Source: Burkholderiales bacterium (GTDB lineage Bacteria > Pseudomonadota > Gammaproteobacteria > Burkholderiales > SHXO01). Taken from it: a stretch of DNA of 17,191 bases. Shown here one piece after another: positions 7,721 to 13,781 of this stretch (position 1 is its first letter; every line of letters begins with the position of its first letter). The stretch covers positions 1 through 17,191 of the forward strand of contig JAHCKU010000023.1 in the NCBI GenBank assembly GCA_026125625.1. Direction: 5' to 3'. The notes under the pieces were generated by a model. It had not been told where the DNA came from, ran no database searches, and saw only the letters and a list, made by a program, of their open reading frames with translations. Position numbers and translations under genes: made by a program.

Positions 7721-10342
7721 ATGACGCAGGTCAAGAGGAAGCAAGCAGCACCGAAAGGTTCGCAGGCAGGTCAAAATCAGGAAAGCCGGGCGCAGTTGGC
7801 CGCGATCAGCAAGGCCCTGTCGCTGGTCGAATTCTCGCCCGATGGCAAGGTGCTGGATGCCAACGACAACTTCCTGACCCTGCTCGGTCATACGCTGGAT
7901 GAGGTGCGGGGCCAGCACTATTCGATGTTCGTCGATCCCGCGCACCGCAGCAACCCCGAGCACCGTGCCTTGTGGGACAAGCTGGGGCGCGGCGAGGCGG
8001 CTGCGGCTCAGATCCGGCGTGTCGGCGCAGACGGGAAAGAGGTGTGGATGCACGTGTCCTGCAGCCCAGTGCTCGACGCCGCCGGCGGCGTGCTGAAGGT
8101 GGTCGAGGCGGGCGTGGATCTGAGCGATGCGCGCCGCGAGCTGGATGAGGTGCGCACCGAACTGGAAGTGCGCACCAAGATCATGAACGAGACCAGCATC
8201 GTCTCGGAGGCCGATCTCAAGGGTGACATTCTGTCGATCAACGACAAGTACATCGAGATCTCCAAGTACAACCGCGAAGAGCTGATCGGCAGCCCGCACA
8301 GCATCACCCGCCACCCCGACATGCCCAAGGAGGTGTTCAAGAGCCTGTGGGGCACCATCGGCCGCGGCAACCTGTTCCGCGGTGTCATCAAGAACCGCGC
8401 CAAGGACGGCACGCCGTACTACGTGGACGCGGTCATCGCGCCATTCATGGGTAAGAACGGCAAGCCGCGGAAGTACCTGGGTGTGCGCTACGACATCACC
8501 CAGGCCGAGATCGAGCGCCAGAACATGAAAGGCATGCTCGATGCACTGAACAAGTCGTTCGCGGTCATCGAATTCGATCTCAAAGGCAACATTCTGACGG
8601 CGAACGAGGCGTTTCAGACGACGCTAGGCTACACGCTGGAGGAGATCAAAGGTCAGCATCACAGCCTGTTCGTCGAGCCCGCCTATCGCGCCAGTTCCGA
8701 ATATCGCCTGTTCTGGGACAAGCTCGCCCGCGGCGATTACGACGCAGGGCAATACAAGCGCATCGGCAAGGGCGGCCGGGAAGTCTGGATTCAGGCCAGC
8801 TACAACCCAATCATGGACGAGATGGGGCGGCCGTTCAAGGTCGTCAAGTACGCCACCGACATTACCGCCGAGCGGCTGCGTACCGCCGATTTCGAGGGCC
8901 AGCTTGCCGCCATCGGCAAGGCCCAGGCGGTCATCGAGTTCAAGCTCGACGGCACCGTCATCACCGCCAACGACAACTTCTGCCGCACCCTCGGCTACCA
9001 AATCGAAGAGATTCGCGGCAAGCATCACAGCCTGTTCGCCGATCCGGTATACGCGGCCAGCCCCGAGTACCGCCACTTCTGGGAGAAGCTCGGTCGCGGC
9101 GAATACGACGCCGGGCAGTACAAGCGCATCGGCAAGGGCGGCCGGGAAGTCTGGATCCAGGCCAGCTACAACCCGATCATGGACATGGACGGCAAGCCGT
9201 TCAAGGTGGTCAAGTATGCTGCTGACGTCACCGAGCAGGTGCGCAATGCGCAGGCGCTGGAGCAGGCTGTCGACCAGACCAGGGATGCGACCTCCGCCGC
9301 GGCCGAAGGCGATCTGACCCGCCGCATTCCGCTCGAAGGCAAGTCCGGCTCGATCGAGGCGTTGTGCGCCGGCGTGAACTCGGTGCTCGACAGCATGGCC
9401 GAGGTCGTGGTTCAGATCAAGCAGTCGAGCCAGACCATCAACATGGCGGCCAAGGAGATCGCGCAAGGCAACGCCGATCTGTCCCAGCGTACCGAGGAAC
9501 AGGCTTCCTCTCTGGAAGAGACCGCTTCGAGCATGGAAGAGCTGACTTCCACCGTGAAGCAGAATGCCGAGAATGCGCGGCAGGCCAATCAGCTCGCCAT
9601 CGGCGCCTCTGACGTGGCAGTCAAGGGCGGTGATGTGGTGGGCCAGGTGGTACACACGATGGATGCGATCAACGAGTCCTCGCGCAAGATCGTCGACATC
9701 ATCTCGGTGATCGACGGCATTGCCTTCCAGACTAATATCCTGGCGCTCAACGCCGCGGTCGAGGCTGCGCGCGCTGGGGAGCAGGGGCGCGGCTTTGCCG
9801 TGGTGGCCACCGAAGTGCGCAACTTGGCGCAGCGCAGCGCGGCTGCGGCCAAGGAGATCAAGACCTTGATCTCCGATTCGGTGGAGAAGGTGGGCAATGG
9901 CTCCAAGCTGGTCGAACAGGCCGGCAAGACCATGGAAGAGATCGTGACTTCCGTGAAGCGGGTCACCGACATCATGAGCGAGATCAGCGCCGCTTCGCTG
10001 GAGCAGACCTCGGGCATCGAGCAGGTCAACCAGGCGGTGACGCAGATGGACGAAGTCACCCAGCAGAACGCTGCGCTGGTGGAGCAGGCGGCGGCAGCGG
10101 CCGAGTCGCTGGAGGAACAGGCACAGGCCCTGGTGCAGTCGGTGGTGGTGTTCAAGGTGTCGGAGGACGACGCGGAGTTCGTCGAGCGTCGTGGTCCGAA
10201 CCGGGCGACCAATGTCGAGCGCCTGCCTGCTGCCGGCGCTGCAGCAAAGGCCAAGCCGGCAGCAGATGCCAAGCCGGCGCGACCGGCCCCTGCCGCGAAG
10301 AAGGTGGCGAATTCCGGCGATAACGAGTGGCGGGAGTTCTGA
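7721..10342 (+). CDS. Soluble chemoreceptor with four PAS domains, HAMP-like segment and MCP signalling domain
   Basis: An 873-residue methyl-accepting chemotaxis protein with no membrane helix, so it should sense cytoplasmic signals. PAS1 is about 25-137, PAS2 155-262, PAS3 272-385 and PAS4 394-507, then a HAMP-like segment (about 512-562). PAS2 carries R197-H198-P199-D200-M201-P202 and GVIKNRAKDG, as in the FAD-binding PAS of E. coli Aer, pointing to redox or oxygen sensing. PAS1, PAS3 and PAS4 share another style (GxHHSLF, GGREVWIQASYNPI); their cofactors are unknown. The signalling domain has canonical methylation helices (EEQASSLEETASSMEELT), the tip IAFQTNILALNAAVEAARAG (from 667) and no large indels, so it looks like the E. 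coli length class. A Lys/Ala/Pro linker leads to EWREF at the C terminus, a WxxF docking pentapeptide for CheR/CheB. AGGAG lies 7 bases before the ATG. Confidence 0.95.
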   Translation: MTQVKRKQAAPKGSQAGQNQESRAQLAAISKALSLVEFSPDGKVLDANDNFLTLLGHTLDEVRGQHYSMFVDPAHRSNPEHRALWDKLGRGEAAAAQIRRVGADGKEVWMHVSCSPVLDAAGGVLKVVEAGVDLSDARRELDEVRTELEVRTKIMNETSIVSEADLKGDILSINDKYIEISKYNREELIGSPHSITRHPDMPKEVFKSLWGTIGRGNLFRGVIKNRAKDGTPYYVDAVIAPFMGKNGKPRKYLGVRYDITQAEIERQNMKGMLDALNKSFAVIEFDLKGNILTANEAFQTTLGYTLEEIKGQHHSLFVEPAYRASSEYRLFWDKLARGDYDAGQYKRIGKGGREVWIQASYNPIMDEMGRPFKVVKYATDITAERLRTADFEGQLAAIGKAQAVIEFKLDGTVITANDNFCRTLGYQIEEIRGKHHSLFADPVYAASPEYRHFWEKLGRGEYDAGQYKRIGKGGREVWIQASYNPIMDMDGKPFKVVKYAADVTEQVRNAQALEQAVDQTRDATSAAAEGDLTRRIPLEGKSGSIEALCAGVNSVLDSMAEVVVQIKQSSQTINMAAKEIAQGNADLSQRTEEQASSLEETASSMEELTSTVKQNAENARQANQLAIGASDVAVKGGDVVGQVVHTMDAINESSRKIVDIISVIDGIAFQTNILALNAAVEAARAGEQGRGFAVVATEVRNLAQRSAAAAKEIKTLISDSVEKVGNGSKLVEQAGKTMEEIVTSVKRVTDIMSEISAASLEQTSGIEQVNQAVTQMDEVTQQNAALVEQAAAAAESLEEQAQALVQSVVVFKVSEDDAEFVERRGPNRATNVERLPAAGAAAKAKPAADAKPARPAPAAKKVANSGDNEWREF
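8744..9183 (+). repeat. Near-identical PAS3/PAS4 DNA repeat, 366-base period
   Basis: Bases 8744-8817 and 9110-9183 differ at only 4 of 74 positions, all silent third-base changes. They are exactly 366 bases (122 codons) apart. Protein similarity extends over both full PAS domains, including the leading AAIGKA-type helix. This indicates a duplication of one PAS unit that is recent or kept uniform by gene conversion. Confidence 0.9.
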
Positions 10343-10470
10343 GAAAAGCAGTATCGGGAATCATCGTGCCGAGGTCGATCCGCCATTGAGCTGATCGACC
10401 CGGCGGACCCGACGCCGCCGCCCGATGCGCGCGCAGTGACCCTGCGTTGCGTGTCGGGTATCAGAGGTAC

Positions 10471-10490
10471 GCATCTGTTTGGACGGATGC
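10471..10490 (+). other. 8-bp hairpin in the cheR leader
   Basis: GCATCTGT pairs with ACGGATGC around a TTGG loop (8 pairs, one G-U). No T run follows, so it is not an intrinsic terminator. It contains the upstream in-frame TTG (10479), which argues against that codon as the cheR start. The rest of the 184-base gap after the receptor holds no gene, no clear promoter and no terminator. Confidence 0.5.
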
Positions 10491-10526
10491 GGCCGCCTCC
10501 CACCAAGCTCGAGATCACGCAGGAAA

Positions 10527-11420
10527 ATGAAGGGATCCGCGGCACCGGCTGTAGCGCTCACCGGTAACGGTGACAGGGAATTCGAGTTTTCGGATCAGGA
10601 TTTCGACCGCATTCGTCGCCTCATCTATCAGCGCGCCGGGATTTCGCTGAGCGAGGCCAAGCGGGACATGGTCTACAGTCGCCTGGCGCGCAGACTGCGC
10701 GTGCTGGGCATGCGCCGCTTCAGCGAGTACTTGCAGATGCTGCAGGAGGAAGGCGGCGATGACGAGTGGGAGGCGTTCACCAATGCGCTGACCACGAATC
10801 TGACATCGTTCTTCAGGGAAGCGCACCACTTCCCCATCCTTGCCGAACACGTTCTCAAGAATGCACGACGCCCGAGCACGATCTGGTGTTGTGCGTCGTC
10901 CACCGGAGAGGAGCCGTATTCGATCGCGATGACGGTGGTCGAAGCTTTCGGCAGCTTTACTCCGCCGGTGAACATCGTGGCCACCGACATCGATACCCAG
11001 GTGCTGAATCGTGCAGAAGCCGGGGTCTACCCGATGGAACGGCTGGACAAGCTGGGTTCGGAACGTGTGCGCCGGTTCTTCCTGAAGGGATCGGGTGCAC
11101 GTGACGGGCATGCCAAGGTTCGCCCGGAACTGCAGAGACTGATTACGTTCAGACGCATCAATCTCCTCGATGCGGACTGGTTCATACGTGGGCCGTTGGA
11201 TGTGATCTTCTGTCGGAACGTGATGATCTACTTCGACAAGCAGACTCAGGCGAAGATCCTGCGGCGCTTCGCGCCGTTGATGCACGAGGAGGGGCTGTTG
11301 TTCGCCGGGCATTCCGAAAGCCTGTTCCACGTTTCCGATGTATTCCAGCTGCTGGGTAGAACGGTATATCGCCTGACCGGTGCGCAATCTGCCGCGCGCG
11401 GAAGAGGTGACGATGAGTGA
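10527..11420 (+). CDS. cheR: CheR chemoreceptor glutamate methyltransferase
   Basis: Transfers methyl groups from S-adenosylmethionine to receptor glutamates for adaptation. From ATG 10527 it is 297 residues, close to E. coli CheR (286). The N-terminal helical domain has RLIYQRAGISLSEAKRDMVY. The methyltransferase domain has TTNLTSFFRE, the SAM-site ASSTGEEPYS (G127-P130), the acidic ATDID with D154, and FCRNVMIYF (228-236). The C-terminal GHSESL is also present. An upstream TTG (10479) would give 313 residues but lies inside a hairpin. ATG 10527 has AGGA only 2 bases upstream, so the start is the least certain part. The stop overlaps cheD by 8 bases. Its likely substrate is the four-PAS receptor, whose EWREF tail is a CheR-binding peptide. 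Confidence 0.94.
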   Translation: MKGSAAPAVALTGNGDREFEFSDQDFDRIRRLIYQRAGISLSEAKRDMVYSRLARRLRVLGMRRFSEYLQMLQEEGGDDEWEAFTNALTTNLTSFFREAHHFPILAEHVLKNARRPSTIWCCASSTGEEPYSIAMTVVEAFGSFTPPVNIVATDIDTQVLNRAEAGVYPMERLDKLGSERVRRFFLKGSGARDGHAKVRPELQRLITFRRINLLDADWFIRGPLDVIFCRNVMIYFDKQTQAKILRRFAPLMHEEGLLFAGHSESLFHVSDVFQLLGRTVYRLTGAQSAARGRGDDE

Positions 11421-12021
11421 ACTCGCGGTAACCGCGCTGGCGAGCAATCGATACTTCGACCGGAATTTTTCGTCGGAGGCCGTCAAGATTCTTCCCGGCG
11501 AATATTTCGTCGCGCAATCCAACCTCGTGCTGGTCACCGTTCTTGGCTCCTGCGTGTCTGCGTGCATTCGTGATCCGGGTATGGGGATCGGCGGGCTCAA
11601 CCATTTCATGCTGCCCCAGTCCGGGCAGGCCGATGAGGTCGCTGGAACGTCCGCACGCTATGGCATTCACGCCATGGAACTGCTGATCAATCAACTGATC
11701 AAGCTCGGGGCGCGCCGCTCGAACCTGGAGGCCAAAGTCTTCGGGGGCGGTAACGTGCTGAGCGGGCTCACCACCACCGATGTCGGCGCCCGTAACGCCG
11801 CATTCGTTCTGGACTTCCTGGCGACTGAGAAGATACGAGTGCCTGCCAAGGATCTCGTCGGACCTTATCCACGCAAGATCTACTTCTTCCCGGCCACCGG
11901 AAAGGTCCTGGTCAAGACGCTCAAGACTCTGCATAACAGCACGATCGTCGAGCGCGAACGTCACTATCGCAAACGCATCGAGAGCGCGCCGGTCAGCGGC
12001 GACGTGGAGTTGTTCCTATGA
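11413..12021 (+). CDS. cheD: CheD chemoreceptor glutamine deamidase
   Basis: Converts specific receptor glutamines to glutamates, creating methylation sites; in some species it also works with CheC. Of 202 residues from ATG 11413, it has the catalytic pair C47 (VTVLGSCVSACIRD) and H64 (GGLNHFMLP). The 17-residue spacing equals that of Cys27/His44 in Thermotoga CheD. The EAKVFGGGNVL motif supplies the rest of the active-site region. ATG 11413 has GAAGAGG just upstream; an in-frame GTG at 11380 would overlap cheR by 41 bases and add an unlikely extension. It overlaps the cheR end by 8 bases and shares ATGA with cheB, so cheR-cheD-cheB should be translationally coupled. No cheC is visible, and the tail GDVELFL is acidic-hydrophobic. 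Confidence 0.94.
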   Translation: MSELAVTALASNRYFDRNFSSEAVKILPGEYFVAQSNLVLVTVLGSCVSACIRDPGMGIGGLNHFMLPQSGQADEVAGTSARYGIHAMELLINQLIKLGARRSNLEAKVFGGGNVLSGLTTTDVGARNAAFVLDFLATEKIRVPAKDLVGPYPRKIYFFPATGKVLVKTLKTLHNSTIVERERHYRKRIESAPVSGDVELFL

Positions 12022-13124
12022 ATATGGCGGCTACGGAGAAGGGAAAGAAGGGAAAGATCAAGGTGCTGATCGTCGACGACTCCGCCATGATCCGCAAGCT
12101 GCTGAGCGAGATCGTGAACGCGCAGGCCGACATGACCTGCGTCGGTGCCGCGCCCGATCCGATCGCGGCACGGGAAATGATCCGCAATCTCGATCCTGAT
12201 GTCCTCACGCTCGACGTGGAGATGCCGAAGATGGACGGCCTGAGCTTCCTGGAGAAGCTGATGCGGCTGCGGCCGATGCCGGTGGTGATGGTTTCCACTC
12301 TGACGCAGCGCGGATCGGAGATGACACTGCGAGCGCTCGAACTGGGTGCCGTGGACTTCGTTGCCAAGCCCAAGCTGGATATCGCGCGGGGATTGGAAGG
12401 CTATGCCGAGGAGATCGCCGCAAAGATTCGCGTCGCTGCCCGCTCCCGTCCACGGCGAATGACGCCGACGACCGTCATCGCGCCCAGCCTCAAGGCCGAT
12501 GCGGTCCTCCCGCACTTGAGTGGACGCGTGACCTCGACCGAGAAAGTGATCGCCATCGGGGCATCCACCGGTGGGACCGAAGCGCTCAAAGCGGTGCTGA
12601 GCGCGCTGCCGCCCGACAGCGCGGGCGTGGTGGTCGCGCAACACATGCCGGAAGGCTTCACGCGCTCGTTTGCCGAACGGCTGGACAGCGTGTGCCGCAT
12701 CCGCGTCAAGGAGGCTGAAAACGGCGAACGTGTCCTGCCTGGTCATGGTTACATCGCGCCCGGCCATTCGCATCTTCTGCTCAAGCGCGATGGCGCCAAC
12801 TACGTGTGCGAGCTCAATCAAGGGCCACTGGTGAATCGCCATCGTCCGTCGGTAGACGTGCTGTTTCGTTCGGTGGCGAACGCGGCAGGCAGGAATGCGA
12901 TTGGCGTGATCCTGACCGGCATGGGCAAGGATGGTGCCCAGGGACTGCTCGAACTGCGTCAGGCCGGCGCGCACACGGTCGCCCAGGACGAAGCCACTTG
13001 TGTCGTCTTCGGTATGCCGCGCGAAGCGATCCAGCTCGGCGCCGCGGTTGAAGTGCTGGCGCTTGGCGCCATCGCCGGGCATGTGGTGCAGTCGTTGGGT
13101 ACCGGCCGGCAGATCCGGATCTAG
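12018..13124 (+). CDS. cheB: CheB protein-glutamate methylesterase response regulator
   Basis: Removes methyl groups from receptors when phosphorylated by CheA, closing the adaptation loop. After a Lys-rich 14-residue start, the receiver domain has D20-D21 and phospho-acceptor D66 (LTLDVEMPKMDG). A linker leads to the esterase domain with the catalytic triad S183 (GASTGGTEAL), H209 (VAQHMPEGFT) and D305 (TGMGKDGAQG). The spacings of 26 and 96 residues are identical to S164/H190/D286 in Salmonella CheB. It is 368 residues long, slightly longer than the enteric protein because of the N-terminal extension. ATG 12018 overlaps the cheD stop as ATGA. A hairpin follows the gene at 13140-13174. Confidence 0.97.
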   Translation: MNMAATEKGKKGKIKVLIVDDSAMIRKLLSEIVNAQADMTCVGAAPDPIAAREMIRNLDPDVLTLDVEMPKMDGLSFLEKLMRLRPMPVVMVSTLTQRGSEMTLRALELGAVDFVAKPKLDIARGLEGYAEEIAAKIRVAARSRPRRMTPTTVIAPSLKADAVLPHLSGRVTSTEKVIAIGASTGGTEALKAVLSALPPDSAGVVVAQHMPEGFTRSFAERLDSVCRIRVKEAENGERVLPGHGYIAPGHSHLLLKRDGANYVCELNQGPLVNRHRPSVDVLFRSVANAAGRNAIGVILTGMGKDGAQGLLELRQAGAHTVAQDEATCVVFGMPREAIQLGAAVEVLALGAIAGHVVQSLGTGRQIRI

Positions 13125-13139
13125 GAAACCACTGCACTC

Positions 13140-13174
13140 CGGCTGGCCGGCTCAAGAAAGACCGGCGCCAGCCG
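13140..13174 (+). other. Strong hairpin between cheB and the STAS gene
   Basis: CGGCTGGC (13140-13147) pairs perfectly with GCCAGCCG (13167-13174), and CGG/CCG extends the stem inward past a 2-base bulge around an 11-base A-rich loop. No T run follows, so simple intrinsic termination is unlikely. It could protect the upstream mRNA from 3' decay or set the cheB to STAS ratio (inference). Confidence 0.55.
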
Positions 13175-13214
13175 ATCAATCGAACCGTTCGCAGAACAAG
13201 GAGGCGGAGCAGTC

Positions 13215-13520
13215 ATGCAGGCAAACGTGGAAACCATGCACGATCACGTCCGGATCAGCCTGAACGGGCGCTTCGACTTCAGTGCGCATCGCATCTTCCG
13301 TGAGTCATACGCCCCCTCGCTGGAGTCGAAGGAGATCAAGGAGGTCGAAATCGACTTGGGATCGGTGGATTATCTCGACAGCTCGGCGCTCGGGATGCTG
13401 CTCATGCTGCGCGAGAAGGCGCAGGCGGTGAACAAAAGCGTGTCGTTGTCCAACTGCCAGCAGGCGGTGCGGCAGGTCCTGGACATCGCGAACTTCTCCA
13501 AGCTGTTCGCCATTCGCTAA
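13215..13520 (+). CDS. STAS-domain protein (anti-sigma factor antagonist-like)
   Basis: A 101-residue single STAS domain. It shows the family pattern of a central strand, then DYLDSSALGMLLMLREKA. S56 sits where SpoIIAA has its phosphorylated Ser58, and the following S57 is also conserved. Such proteins switch binding partners according to phosphorylation by a serine kinase and dephosphorylation by a PP2C-type phosphatase. Neither partner lies in the window. AAGGAGG (13198-13204) and a nearer GGAG (13206-13209) precede the ATG. It lies 90 bases after cheB and may be the last gene of the chemotaxis operon. Some bacteria keep such genes in chemosensory or biofilm clusters with a receiver-PP2C partner. 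The exact target here is unknown. Confidence 0.88.
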   Translation: MQANVETMHDHVRISLNGRFDFSAHRIFRESYAPSLESKEIKEVEIDLGSVDYLDSSALGMLLMLREKAQAVNKSVSLSNCQQAVRQVLDIANFSKLFAIR

Positions 13521-13561
13521 GGTAGCGGCCAAGCCTCTGGAGCGTACCCCTCTCATTGGGC

Positions 13562-13567
13562 TACAAT
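13562..13567 (+). promoter_or_regulatory. Candidate -10 box for tRNA-Val
   Basis: TACAAT, 5 of 6 matches to TATAAT, lies 10 bases before the tRNA. The following bases CCGGTTCGAC make a GC-rich discriminator, common at stable-RNA promoters under stringent control. No good -35 box is visible at 17 bases, so support is partial. No terminator separates the STAS gene from this point. Confidence 0.45.
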
Positions 13568-13577
13568 CCGGTTCGAC

Positions 13578-13654
13578 AGGCGCGTAGCTCAGCTGGTTAG
13601 AGCACCACCTTGACATGGTGGGGGTCGTTGGTTCGAGTCCAATCGCGCCTACCA
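13578..13654 (+). tRNA. tRNA-Val (anticodon GAC)
   Basis: All four arms fold. The acceptor AGGCGCG pairs with CGCGCCT (13644-13650), followed by discriminator A and an encoded CCA. The D arm is GCTCAGCTGGTTAGAGC. The anticodon stem CCACC/GGTGG holds loop TTGACAT with GAC at 13612-13614, reading GUC and GUU valine codons. The T loop is TTCGAGT. The central part is almost identical to E. coli tRNA-Val(GAC). It lies just before thrS and is followed by a strong terminator at 13736. Confidence 0.97.
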
Positions 13655-13669
13655 AGCATACCCGAGCAG

Positions 13670-13710
13670 CAGGCCCGGTCAGCTTTCCGGTCGGTAAGGC
13701 TCAGGCCCGG
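13670..13710 (+). promoter_or_regulatory. thrS leader hairpin flanked by 9-base direct repeats
   Basis: CAGGCCCGG occurs at 13670-13678 and again at 13702-13710. Between them AGCTTT (13681-13686) pairs with AAGGCT (13696-13701), with one G-U, and the stem can extend by CC/GG. The loop region contains GGU, the anticodon of tRNA-Thr(GGU), twice. E. coli thrS mRNA carries anticodon-arm mimics bound by ThrRS, so this may be an operator. That is analogy only, and whether this segment is transcribed with thrS is unknown. Confidence 0.35.
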
Positions 13711-13735
13711 GTCTTGACTTGAAAACAGTCTGCGG

Positions 13736-13764
13736 AAAAAGTGCGGTTCACCGCACTTTTTTTT
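13736..13764 (+). terminator. Strong intrinsic terminator between tRNA-Val and thrS
   Basis: AAAAAGTGCGG pairs with CCGCACTTTTT over 11 perfect base pairs with a TTCA loop, and the T run totals eight. The A run on the 5' side makes it likely to work on both strands. It ends the tRNA-Val transcript, and any chemotaxis read-through, only 17 bases before the thrS start codon. An extra TGCGG at 13731-13735 could compete for the same CCGCA. Confidence 0.9.
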
Positions 13765-13781
13765 CGTCATCTGCCCAGGCC

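Noticed and set aside
5693..9183. CRISPR or tandem DNA repeat array
   Set aside because: The repeats are in-frame protein repeats (linker peptides and PAS domains) without spacer structure.
9589..10545. 318-codon antisense ORF opposite the MCP signalling domain
   Set aside because: Ser/Thr/Ala-rich mirror of receptor coiled-coil codons; no Shine-Dalgarno or family pattern.
13578..13654. tRNA-Val as an integration site for a genomic island
   Set aside because: No integrase, and no copy of the tRNA 3' end was found near the other edge after relA.
13719..13781. N-terminal extension of thrS from TTG 13719
   Set aside because: The extension is translated through the terminator hairpin and does not resemble ThrRS; MVTIRLPDG at 13782 is the normal start.
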